A stretch of DNA of 64,000 nt. It comes from Deferribacterales bacterium Deferri_01 (GTDB taxonomy: Bacteria; Chrysiogenota; Deferribacteres; Deferribacterales; Geovibrionaceae). Location of the stretch: NCBI GenBank assembly GCA_001603805.1, contig LUZY01000002.1:186001-250000 (forward strand), given 5' to 3'. The notes beneath the pieces were generated by a model that saw nothing but the letters and a program-made list of their open reading frames with translations, was not told where the DNA came from and made no database searches. Of this stretch, positions 9,447-17,422 are shown piece after piece. Every line of letters begins with the position of its first letter. Position 1 is the first letter of the stretch. The position numbers and the translations under genes were made by a program.

Positions 9447-9879
9447 TACACGCTCGCGCCGCATTCAATGCGGCTTCGCTTCGCACGGCGCAGTCCCATC
9501 CATGGGACTGTATGGAATCTTAGTCCGGCTGGATGATACGTACTCTGAAGCTATTACCGCCTCTGACTTCATGAGACAAAAAGCACATCCTGTCTTTTTG
9601 TCTTACACGCTCGCGCCGCATTCAATGCGGCTTCGCTTCGCACGGCGCAGTCCCATCCATGGGACTGTATGGAATCTTAATCCGGCTGGATGATACGTAC
9701 TCTGAAGCTGTTACCGCCTCTGACTTCATGAGACAAAAAGCACATCCTGTCTTTTTGTCTTACACGCTCGCGCCGCATTCAATGCGGCTTCGCTTCGCAC
9801 GGCGCAGTCCCATCCATGGGACTGTATGGAATCTTAGTCCGGCTGGATGATACGTACTCTGAAGCTGTTACCGCCTCTG
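9447..9879. repeat. tandem array of three 157-bp units carrying two-hairpin elements and gene 3'-end copies
   Basis: Three nearly identical units begin at 9447, 9604 and 9761 (157-bp period). Each has TACACGCTCGC, hairpin 1 (GCCGCATT/AATGCGGC), spacer TTCGCTTCGCACGGCG, hairpin 2 (CAGTCCCATCCATGGGACTG at 9491, 9648 and 9805), then ~45 bp identical to the last 14 codons plus stop of the PhoR-like gene. The third copy is the real gene end. A linker (ACTTCATGAGACAAAAAGC...) joins the first two copies to the next unit and is not in the gene. Only a few substitutions separate the units, so the duplication looks recent. Confidence 0.92.
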
Positions 9880-11540
9880 GTGTTGGGCTCAAGGGTGATG
9901 CTGCCTCTGTAAAGTCTGCAAATGTGTTTAACTATTGAAAGCCCCAGTCCGGTGCTGGAGATATTCTTATTGCGGGATTTTGATACTGTGTAAAAACGTT
10001 CAAATATCCGTTCACGCTCCTCCACAGGAATCACAGGTCCTCCGTCGTCCACATCAAGGTTAAATTCACCATCGCTGCTCGTCATTCTGACTTCAATAAA
10101 ATCCTTTCCGGAATAGGCTATGGCGTTTTCCACAAGATTATTGACAAGACTGCTTAAATGAGCCCTGTTTATCCTCACAGGGGTGCCTTCAGCGCTGATA
10201 CGAATTCCGGGAGCAAATTTATCAGAATAGTAATCCTTCAGCTCCTCCGCATATTCTGCCAGATCATTTTCCTCACCCGCCTCCATATCATCTGCAGAGG
10301 ATGATTCATACCTGTGAAGCTCAATTACATCATTAATAATCTGATTAAGCTGAGTTGTGCCTTTATAAACTTTGCCCAGAAACTTTTCCCTGTCCTCAGG
10401 TTTCATACCGGGGTGTTCGATTAACGTCTCGGCATAACCCATTACAAGGGCAAGCGGGGTTTTAAGCTCATGGGATATATTTGTTATAAGCTCGCTTTTA
10501 TAGGTGCTGTAGCGTTCGCTGCCTGTTATATCGGTAAGAACTATTATCCGCGACCCTTCCATAAAGCGGACGTATATTTCATAAACCGTATTCTGAAGCT
10601 CGTAAACCTTTGTGCTGTCAGCCTCATAGGAAAGAATCTCCTTGGAAAGCACAATGGAGTCCTTGTCCGTGACTCTTTCAAGAATATCATCACCCACATG
10701 AATTGAGCAGCCCAGAATCTTTTCAGCCCTTCTGTTGGCAAGTTCAACCCTGCCGTTTTTATCAAGCTTAATAATCCCTTCTTCAAGGAGATCCACCAGC
10801 CCGTTAAGCTGTTTCTTCTCTGCCTCAAGAATATGTTTCTGCTTTTCAAGCGCATTGTAAGTGCGGTATATCAGTCCCGCCACCTTATCCATCAGCCTGC
10901 TCTTAAACACAGGAAATACAGGAGGGCGACCGCTTTCTATGTCCTCAACTATGCGACTTATCTTAACCACAGGGCGGCTTACACGAAGGCTGATAAACCA
11001 TAAAACGGCAAACAGCACAGCAAAAAGCCCGAAGAAGGTGGCGTAAGCCTGTTCCTTCATCTGTTTTTTCAAACTTTCAACATAAAGCATCGGATAAGCA
11101 ATACGCAGGACATTTCCACCCTCTTTCAGCTCTCTTGCGTAATACATCATCCGCTGTCCGGTTGTTGCGCTGAATCGGACTTCCATGCCTTCACCTTTTT
11201 TAAAAGCGGACTGAATTTCAGGGCGGGACTTGTGATTCTCAATTTCCGGCACAGAGTCAGCGGAGATATAGGAATCGTCAATCACCACCCCGTCAGGGCT
11301 TATGACTGTTATGCGGAGAGGAGCGGAACGGCTTATTGCTTCGATCTTCCCTCTGGCTTCATGTGGAGGAAGATTCAAAACACCGGCAGCATTTATAATC
11401 TCCCATTTATTTTTAAGCTCATGAACAAGCTCATTCTCAGCATTCTCCAGAAGCTGTTTCTGATATGTAAAAAACATAAGAAGAGTCACACACATTACAG
11501 GTATGATTATAAATGAAAAAAGACGTATATATATTTTCAC
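9834..11540 (-). CDS. PhoR-like membrane sensor histidine kinase
   Basis: A 568-aa kinase: TM1 (~8-27), periplasmic region (~28-160), TM2 (~165-187), HAMP (~188-240), PAS (~245-330), HisKA with ITNISHELKTPLALVMGYAE (phospho-His ~358) and HATPase with FERFYTVSKSR and STGLGLSIVKHI. These match PhoR-type kinases. It begins with GTG, 6 nt after AAGGAG. No response regulator is adjacent, so it is an orphan here. It is convergent with the Na/Pi cotransporter. Its last codons are duplicated twice in the array beyond its stop. Confidence 0.85.
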   Translation of the reverse strand: MKIYIRLFSFIIIPVMCVTLLMFFTYQKQLLENAENELVHELKNKWEIINAAGVLNLPPHEARGKIEAISRSAPLRITVISPDGVVIDDSYISADSVPEIENHKSRPEIQSAFKKGEGMEVRFSATTGQRMMYYARELKEGGNVLRIAYPMLYVESLKKQMKEQAYATFFGLFAVLFAVLWFISLRVSRPVVKISRIVEDIESGRPPVFPVFKSRLMDKVAGLIYRTYNALEKQKHILEAEKKQLNGLVDLLEEGIIKLDKNGRVELANRRAEKILGCSIHVGDDILERVTDKDSIVLSKEILSYEADSTKVYELQNTVYEIYVRFMEGSRIIVLTDITGSERYSTYKSELITNISHELKTPLALVMGYAETLIEHPGMKPEDREKFLGKVYKGTTQLNQIINDVIELHRYESSSADDMEAGEENDLAEYAEELKDYYSDKFAPGIRISAEGTPVRINRAHLSSLVNNLVENAIAYSGKDFIEVRMTSSDGEFNLDVDDGGPVIPVEERERIFERFYTVSKSRNKNISSTGLGLSIVKHICRLYRGSITLEPNTRGGNSFRVRIIQPD

Positions 11541-11623
11541 AGCCGGCTCCTTGGCATGTTCAAATGCCCGCAGTTTAATTTAGTATTACCATGAAGAAAA
11601 AAGAAAATAAACTCAAGGAGATG

Positions 11624-13375
11624 TTAAGCCTTAAAAGTAACCTCAAAATATGCTCCGCCGTCGTTGCCCAGAGAATATTGACCATTAAGCTGCTTAACAA
11701 GGTTAACAACTATGGGAAGCCCCAGAGTTTCAAGAGAGTCTATTTCAAAATCCTGGGGGTAGCCTTTTCCGTTGTCTCTGACTGTCATAGAGTAGTTCCC
11801 GCCGTCATTGCTGAAAACAAAACATATCTCTGGATTGCTGTCAGCACTGCTGAAGGCATATTTTATACTGTTTATCACCAGTTCATTCACAATTAATCCG
11901 CAGCACATTATCGTATCTATAGAAATGGATACAGGAACCACATCCTCTTTAATCTTAATGGGAATCTGCTTCATATTCATTCTTATATGCTCAAAAAGAC
12001 TGTGAAAATATGTATCAAGACGCACCACAGACATATTCTCCGAACGGTAAAGAGACTGGTGAAGCAAAGCCATAGCCATGACCCTGCTTTCCGCCTCATT
12101 CAGTGCGTCCTCAGTTTCCTTTGAGCTGCTGGCTTCTTTCTGCAGATTCAGAAAACTGCTTATAATCTGGAGATTATTTTTGACCCGGTGGTGTATCTCT
12201 TTAAGCAGTATCTCTTTTTCTTCCAGAGATCGTTTGATGGTTTCCCTGTTTTTTATCTGTTCACTTATATCATAATAAGAAATAACAGCGCCCTGAACCC
12301 TGCCTGCTTTTTTTATAGGTGCTGCAAGCACCTCCACATCAATCAAGGAACCGTCTTTCCGTATAAAAATCTGTTCATCCCTTCTTCTCATGCCGTCTTC
12401 AATTGTTTTGCGGACAAGACACTCAGACTCATCAAGGCAGCTTCCCGCTTTATCTTTCCGGTGGAGTACAACATGGTGAGACTTGCCTAAAAGCTCTTCT
12501 CTGGCGTATCCGGTTATCTGCTCAACCACAGGATTTACAAAGATAATGTCCCCGTCCTTGTCAACCCCGAGGATAGCCTCACCGGTGGATGAAAGAATAG
12601 CAGCTTTCTGATCATTAAGCTCCACCAGCTTATCCTTACTTTCGGCAAGCTCAAACATCATTCCGTATATCATTCTGTACCCCACAATGATGACAACCAG
12701 ACCTATAAGCCATATGAAGGCATATGTCACAGTAGATAGAATAATTTTATTATATTCGATTGCAGATAAACTCTTAAGAGGTACACTCACGCTGATTCCG
12801 CCTCTTATTTCGCCTACTTTATAACCCTGAAAAGCATGACACTTAAGACAGCCTTCGCTGGTGATAAACGGACGCATAAAACGAAGGTAACGTTCACCGT
12901 TTATATTATTAACGGATATATATTCCCTTGCACCACCATAAATATTTGCCAAAGCATGTTTTTCCCACTCATCGGGTTTATTGGCGGGATTCATCAGAAC
13001 ATCGCTAGTCAGATGAGTTTGAAGAACATCCGTATTTCTGGACATTTCATAGACCTGCCTGCTCATGTATGCCGGATTGACAAGGGTGAGTTTTTTGCCT
13101 GAATCAGTAACCACATCTCTGTCCGGAACATGGCTCAGATAAGGATTAGGCTTTGTTTCATCAGTCACAGGAACATAAACACCACCGTGAAAGGTACTCC
13201 ACCTCCTGTAAAGTTCGTCTTTAGTGAAGGCGGATTCAGCCATCATGGCAGCTATTCGTTCTGTGGTGTGTTTTGTTTCTATATACTGCAAAAACCAGAG
13301 AACAGACATCAGACCTGTCCAGATAATTAACAGCAGAACAGAATAGAGCTTTATCCTTCTGACTTCTTCACTCAT
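11624..13375 (-). CDS. sensor kinase with Tll0287-like heme domain, PAS and HisKA_2
   Basis: A 583-aa protein: TM1 (~9-30), a periplasmic Tll0287-like (DUF3365) domain (~35-200) with the heme-type motif CLKCH near residue 178, TM2 (~213-235), PAS (~255-370), then HisKA_2 (KEIHHRVKNNLQIISSFLNLQ minus ends) and a HATPase. The CxxCH suggests covalent heme c, so it could sense redox, oxygen, NO or CO; which one is inference. I start at the ATG at 13375, preceded by GAGG; the longer frame reads through unlikely sequence. No partner regulator is adjacent. Confidence 0.85.
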   Translation of the reverse strand: MSEEVRRIKLYSVLLLIIWTGLMSVLWFLQYIETKHTTERIAAMMAESAFTKDELYRRWSTFHGGVYVPVTDETKPNPYLSHVPDRDVVTDSGKKLTLVNPAYMSRQVYEMSRNTDVLQTHLTSDVLMNPANKPDEWEKHALANIYGGAREYISVNNINGERYLRFMRPFITSEGCLKCHAFQGYKVGEIRGGISVSVPLKSLSAIEYNKIILSTVTYAFIWLIGLVVIIVGYRMIYGMMFELAESKDKLVELNDQKAAILSSTGEAILGVDKDGDIIFVNPVVEQITGYAREELLGKSHHVVLHRKDKAGSCLDESECLVRKTIEDGMRRRDEQIFIRKDGSLIDVEVLAAPIKKAGRVQGAVISYYDISEQIKNRETIKRSLEEKEILLKEIHHRVKNNLQIISSFLNLQKEASSSKETEDALNEAESRVMAMALLHQSLYRSENMSVVRLDTYFHSLFEHIRMNMKQIPIKIKEDVVPVSISIDTIMCCGLIVNELVINSIKYAFSSADSNPEICFVFSNDGGNYSMTVRDNGKGYPQDFEIDSLETLGLPIVVNLVKQLNGQYSLGNDGGAYFEVTFKA

Positions 13376-13486
13376 CCAATACCTCAAAACGGCCTTGTGT
13401 CTTAATTCTATTTTATATCTTAAAAACATGGTTTCAAAGCGATATGAAACTTTTTTACATAAAAAAAGTGAAAATGAACAATAATT

Positions 13487-13517
13487 CAAAAAAAAAGGCT
13501 GCCGAAAGAGGCAGCCT
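13487..13517 (-). terminator. rho-independent terminator of the ABC operon
   Basis: A perfect 8-bp stem (AGGCTGCC/GGCAGCCT, 6-nt loop) is followed on the minus strand by nine T residues, 6 bp after the stop of the ATPase gene. Confidence 0.92.
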
Positions 13518-13522
13518 GTGGT

Positions 13523-14206
13523 TTATGCTGATTTAACTTTTATGCTGTCCACATTTCCGTCGGAAAGCTCGACAACCTTGTGAGCGTACGCCGCATAATC
13601 TCTCTGATGGGTAACCATAACCACAGTCAGCCCTTCCTTATTCAGATCGCTCAGTATTTTCATCACTGCGTCCCCGTTTGCTTTATCCAGACTGCCTGTG
13701 GGCTCATCCGCAAAAAGTATTGCGGGTTTGCCGACTATTGCACGGGCAATCGCCACCCTCTGCTGTTCACCACCGGAAAGCTGTGAAGGAAGACGTTTTT
13801 CCTTACCCGCCAGACCCACTTTGGCAAGTGCTTCATAAGCGCTTGTTTTCTGCTCCTTTCCCGCAGGTCTCAAGCCGGAAAGAAATGGAAGCATAACATT
13901 CTCAAACGCCGTCATATAGGGCATAAGGTGATGAAACTGGAATATCATTGCCGCCTCTTCCCTGCGGAAACGGTCGGTTTCACAGCGTTTCATTCCCCTG
14001 AAAGTCTGCTCCATGTATATAATATCCCCTTTGTCAGCATCAAGGAGTGAGGACATTATATTGAGCAGGGTACTTTTTCCTGAACCGGAACGCCCCAGAA
14101 GGCAGACAAACTCACCTCTGTTCACTTCAAGAGACACGCCGTTAAGTACCTGAGTAACAACGCCGCTGCCTACGTAACTTTTATATATATTATCAACTTT
14201 AAGCAT
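13523..14206 (-). CDS. ABC transporter ATP-binding protein (MacB/LolD-like)
   Basis: A 227-aa ATPase with Walker A GRSGSGKS, Q-loop MIFQFHHLM, signature LSGGEQQR, Walker B ILFADEPT and H-loop VMVTHQ. It belongs to the MacB/LolD/FtsE-type subfamily that partners FtsX-like permeases. It is the last gene of a three-gene operon after a permease and a DUF2318 protein. That set resembles Campylobacter Cj1660-Cj1663, linked to the P19 iron-uptake system. Expected role: energising export or assembly of an iron-handling factor (inference). Confidence 0.9.
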   Translation of the reverse strand: MLKVDNIYKSYVGSGVVTQVLNGVSLEVNRGEFVCLLGRSGSGKSTLLNIMSSLLDADKGDIIYMEQTFRGMKRCETDRFRREEAAMIFQFHHLMPYMTAFENVMLPFLSGLRPAGKEQKTSAYEALAKVGLAGKEKRLPSQLSGGEQQRVAIARAIVGKPAILFADEPTGSLDKANGDAVMKILSDLNKEGLTVVMVTHQRDYAAYAHKVVELSDGNVDSIKVKSA

Positions 14207-14216
14207 AATTAACCCT

Positions 14217-15458
14217 TCAAAGCCTTATGATTGCGCTTGCAGGCTCAGTTCTCGCAGCTTTGAGAGCAGGAATTACAGAAGCCGCAATTGAAACAACGCA
14301 GACTATGCCGACACTGAGGAGAAGATGAGCAGGCTCAAAATGCACAGCCGCTCCGTCTGTCAGCTCCATTTTTTCAAGTATCTTCACCGCAGTGAAATAG
14401 CCAGCGGCAAATCCTGCCAGACCCGAAGATGCGCCTATCACAAGAGACTCAAAACTGAACAGGCAGAATATCTTTGCCCTTGAATAGCCCATAGAGCGGA
14501 GTATGCCGATTTCGCTTTTGCGCTCGGCAACAGACGCCATCATAAAAACAGCAAGCATAAAGCACGCGATAACAAGAATTACTCCGCTTATGACAAGCAC
14601 GAGGTTTTTAACAAAATTGACTGTAAACATCCTCTGTTTAACCACGCTCTGCATTGCTGTTACATCAATATCAGGAAGAGACAGCTTTATCTGCGCCACT
14701 ATATCGTCAATCGGGCAGCCTGAACAAAGTGCCGAAACTTCAACAAATGTGACCTCGCCGGGCTTGTTTTTAAGCTCCTGAAGCGCAGTAATGTCCATAA
14801 ACACCAGCCTGTCCTCATCTGTCCCCATGGGGGCAAGAACACCTGCCACATTAAAGGTTTTACCCTCTATCTCCGTTTCCCGGCCTTTCTCCAGCCCAAG
14901 GAGCTTCGCCGCCGTATTTCCGGCTATTATGTCATACTTTCCGAACTCGCTTCCATGTTCCAGCCCGTCCACAACCATCTCCGCTGTTTCCGGAAGGGAT
15001 TCAGGTTCCTGACCGTGAGGCTCATGATCAGCCGTGTCTATATACCAGTAGCTTTTGATTTTAAGCTCTTCTATCCAGTTAATTCCAACAACAGCAAACT
15101 CTTTCCCGTTTACGGATGAGCTTTCCAGAAGCTTCGGGGCTATTGCGCTTATACGGTCTTTATATCCGATGCTCATCACGCCGTCATGCACAGTATCCAT
15201 ATCAAGTTTATGGACATTGTAAGACATATTGCCCATGGAAAAACCGCCGTAGCTTACGTCAAGATTTTCTGAATGAGGGCGTATAAGAATATTGGCACCG
15301 TAAGCTGTAAGTTTCTGCTCAAGGCTCTCCCCTACGGTGGCTGAAACATAGTATAACCCGACCACAGAGATGATCCCTGCTGAGAAAACCAGCGTCAGCA
15401 TTGCCGTGCGCAGCAGTTTGCGCCGGAGATTTTTTAACGGTATAGTAAAAAGATTCAT
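14217..15458 (-). CDS. ABC transporter permease, FtsX/MacB type
   Basis: A 413-aa permease: one N-terminal TM helix (~17-37), a large extracytoplasmic MacB-like domain (~40-270) and three C-terminal TM helices (~285-310, ~335-365, ~380-400). The coupling-like loop SVAERKSEIGILRSMG is typical. A pair of Cys (ALCSGCP) sits in the periplasmic part. It lies between DUF2318 and ATPase genes with gaps of 8 and 10 bp. One permease is present, where the Campylobacter locus has two, so it may act as a homodimer. Confidence 0.88.
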   Translation of the reverse strand: MNLFTIPLKNLRRKLLRTAMLTLVFSAGIISVVGLYYVSATVGESLEQKLTAYGANILIRPHSENLDVSYGGFSMGNMSYNVHKLDMDTVHDGVMSIGYKDRISAIAPKLLESSSVNGKEFAVVGINWIEELKIKSYWYIDTADHEPHGQEPESLPETAEMVVDGLEHGSEFGKYDIIAGNTAAKLLGLEKGRETEIEGKTFNVAGVLAPMGTDEDRLVFMDITALQELKNKPGEVTFVEVSALCSGCPIDDIVAQIKLSLPDIDVTAMQSVVKQRMFTVNFVKNLVLVISGVILVIACFMLAVFMMASVAERKSEIGILRSMGYSRAKIFCLFSFESLVIGASSGLAGFAAGYFTAVKILEKMELTDGAAVHFEPAHLLLSVGIVCVVSIAASVIPALKAARTEPASAIIRL

Positions 15459-15466
15459 GGCTATTC

Positions 15467-15907
15467 CTAGAAATACATTGCGCCGGTGGCTATGTCAGTT
15501 GTTTTTATATAAACAAAATCTTTGTCAAAAGTTCTGACGAGAGGAGAAGGATTACACCCGCCTTTCACCTCATTGATCTTCCTTGAGTGGAATTTCATTC
15601 CGCAGTTATTGCAAACCATGAAATCGCCCTGCTGGGAGTATCCTTTCTTTTCACGGTAACATACGTCACATGCGTCAAATGCCGCCCTGATTACACCGTC
15701 ACTGCTTTTGAGAAGAAAAAACTTAACATCCTTGCCGTTCATTTTTGTATGGTAGTAGTGTGCCTTTCCATCGTTAACATCCTTAACGGCTATCCTGACA
15801 ACACCATCCTTAGCTTTGACCTCTCTGGTTTTGCTTCCGCCCCAGCTCCATGCCGCTACAGACATTACAAGCACGCCGAGTAAAACTGCTTTAAACAATA
15901 TTTTCAT
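15467..15907 (-). CDS. DUF2318 domain protein, exported, Cys-rich
   Basis: A 146-aa protein with a signal peptide or N-terminal anchor (FKAVLLGVLVMSVAAWSWG). The DUF2318 core has paired cysteines, CDVC (residues ~79-82) and CNNC (~98-101) plus MKFHSRKI and GGC, which suggest metal or Fe-S/disulfide chemistry. DUF2318 proteins sit with FTR1/P19 or FtsX-type ABC genes in bacterial iron-uptake loci. First gene of its operon; no P19 or FTR1 gene is visible in the window. Confidence 0.85.
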   Translation of the reverse strand: MKILFKAVLLGVLVMSVAAWSWGGSKTREVKAKDGVVRIAVKDVNDGKAHYYHTKMNGKDVKFFLLKSSDGVIRAAFDACDVCYREKKGYSQQGDFMVCNNCGMKFHSRKINEVKGGCNPSPLVRTFDKDFVYIKTTDIATGAMYF

Positions 15908-15953
15908 AAATCCTCCGTTTGTATTTAAATTATGAACCGTTCAGAAAAGAAAA

Positions 15954-16004
15954 TTCCGCGCATGCGGCACTGCCCCTGCGGAGTGGGCAGTGCCGTCTGC
16001 GGAA
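15954..16004. repeat. large GC-rich inverted repeat
   Basis: The inner stem CGGCACTGCCC/GGGCAGTGCCG is 11 bp and perfect with a 9-nt loop. An outer stem TTCCGC/GCGGAA closes it. It lies 47 bp upstream of the DUF2318 gene in a 405-bp divergent gap. There is no T-run on either side, so a terminator is unlikely. Confidence 0.7.
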
Positions 16005-16199
16005 GACTCCTCCCCCGAGAAGTCCTGAAAGCTTTATTCATATTTACTTGATAGGAAATATAGACGACTGTTTTTCATGTGGCAACAGCATACTTTTAAA
16101 AAAAATTCTTTTTCATAAAATACTGATATATAAACTATAATGACATATCTGAAAGTCTTGATAAACTGCCTGGGCAATTTCACGGTCATTTTTTATCAC

Positions 16200-16227
16200 T
16201 GATCCTGTGCAGTTTTTGCACAGATCA
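16200..16227. promoter_or_regulatory. palindromic operator candidate
   Basis: TGATCCTGTGCA, a 5-bp centre and TGCACAGATCA make a long dyad with a single bulge; the inner CTGTGCA/TGCACAG arms are perfect. It sits ~30 bp upstream of the -35 of the following promoter. The bound protein is unknown. The rest of the 15908-16312 gap shows only the large inverted repeat and this promoter region. Confidence 0.5.
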
Positions 16228-16255
16228 CGTTTGTTTAATATATGCTGACATTTTC

Positions 16256-16284
16256 TTGCCCACACCAAGTAAAAAGAGTATAAT
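16256..16284 (+). promoter_or_regulatory. sigma-70 promoter for the FixH-like/DsbD_2 operon
   Basis: TTGCCC, a 17-bp spacer and a perfect TATAAT lie 28 bp before the start codon of the gene at 16313. Confidence 0.6.
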
Positions 16285-16312
16285 TGTACGATTCATTTGG
16301 AGGTAATTTACA

Positions 16313-16759
16313 ATGAGAAAACTGATTCTTCTCCTCACTGCGGTTATGCTTACCTGTACAATGTCTGTGGTTTTTGCTGCGGAGCGTTTCGTTATTCCCC
16401 TTGATGCGGAAAACGACCTTTATACCTCAGACAAGACTTTCAATGTAGACGGCATAGAAATTGCCGCAACAATGTCACGCCCCACGGCAGCATTTCAGCC
16501 TATTAACTTTGCATTTACTTTCAGCCAAAACGGAAACCCCGTTGAAATTGAAAATGGCAAAATCAGGTTTAACATGAAGATGGATATGGGTGAATATGCC
16601 TATGATCTCACAAAAGACGGTGTTCCGTACATCGCAACCGCCGTTCTGCCCAAGTGCATGATGGGCGGCGAGCTTTGGTTCGGTAAGCTTACCTTCTCAC
16701 TCAAAGGAGCTGAACATTCCAAAGTTTTCTTCTTTAAAATTCCGAATAAAAAGGAGTAA
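16313..16759 (+). CDS. exported FixH/YtkA-like protein, probable metal or cbb3 accessory
   Basis: A 148-aa protein with a Sec signal peptide (MRKLILLLTAVMLTCTMSVVFA). The mature part is a beta-rich domain with Met- and Lys-rich FNMKMDMGEYAYDL and PKCMMGGELWFGKLTF, like the M-G-G-W/F pattern of YtkA/FixH-type domains. GGAGG lies 8 nt before the ATG. It is joined to a DsbD_2 membrane gene and faces the copper ATPase ccoI. A role in copper delivery to the cbb3 oxidase is inferred from context. Family assignment is tentative. Confidence 0.55.
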   Translation: MRKLILLLTAVMLTCTMSVVFAAERFVIPLDAENDLYTSDKTFNVDGIEIAATMSRPTAAFQPINFAFTFSQNGNPVEIENGKIRFNMKMDMGEYAYDLTKDGVPYIATAVLPKCMMGGELWFGKLTFSLKGAEHSKVFFFKIPNKKE

Positions 16760-16762
16760 CCC

Positions 16763-17422
16763 TTGCAGAACCTTGATCTTTTAGGGTTTCTGTCGTTAGG
16801 ATTTTTCGGAGGGTTCGGGCACTGCATCGGCATGTGCCACCCCTTCGTCCTTTACATTTCAGGCAGATTCGTAGGCGGCAACAAGGGCTACGCCAGCATG
16901 TATGTTCCCCATCTCAAATACAACCTCGGGCGGACAGTAACATACTCTGTAATGGGCGCTGCGGCAGGAGCATTGGGCAACATGGCAACTCTTGCAGGAA
17001 ACATGGCGGGAATACAGAAAACATCTGCGGTATTTGCAGGGATCTTTCTTATACTCTATGGTCTTTTATCTTTCTTCGGCTATAACCTGATGAATAAATT
17101 GGAAAACCGTTTTGCAGCAGAAAAAATCATGAATCTGATAAAAAAAGTTCAGCCGAAAACAGCCTTCGGCAGCGGTATTGTTTTAGGGCTTATACCCTGC
17201 GGGCTGGTTTACGGAGCGCTTATAGCCGCTTCTGCCTCTGCTGATGTGCTGAAAGGCACTCTGTCCATGTTCCTCTTCGGCATCGGAACAATAACCGCCA
17301 TGATGCTTGCCGCAGTATTCGGCAATTTCATAATGGGCAGAAGAGGGATATTCAACTTTCTCAGCCTGATTCTGCTTATCTGTATGGGCGCATGGTTTAT
17401 CTGGCAAGGGGTAAGGTTTTAG
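16763..17422 (+). CDS. DsbD_2 / TauE-SafE-like membrane protein of cbb3 loci
   Basis: A 219-aa protein with about six TM helices and the conserved pairs GHCIGMCHP (residues ~16-24) and PCGLVYGAL (~147-155). Relatives are commonly encoded beside ccoI/ccoS and are thought to carry reductant or copper for oxidase maturation. It begins with TTG, 6 nt after AAGGAG and 3 bp after the upstream stop. Its end overlaps the convergent ccoI stop by 4 bp. Confidence 0.82.
   Translation: MQNLDLLGFLSLGFFGGFGHCIGMCHPFVLYISGRFVGGNKGYASMYVPHLKYNLGRTVTYSVMGAAAGALGNMATLAGNMAGIQKTSAVFAGIFLILYGLLSFFGYNLMNKLENRFAAEKIMNLIKKVQPKTAFGSGIVLGLIPCGLVYGALIAASASADVLKGTLSMFLFGIGTITAMMLAAVFGNFIMGRRGIFNFLSLILLICMGAWFIWQGVRF

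Noticed and set aside
9433-9850. Two plus-strand ORFs reading through the 157-bp repeats
   Set aside because: They exist only because the repeat is open in that frame; no ribosome-binding site and the content is the repeat itself.
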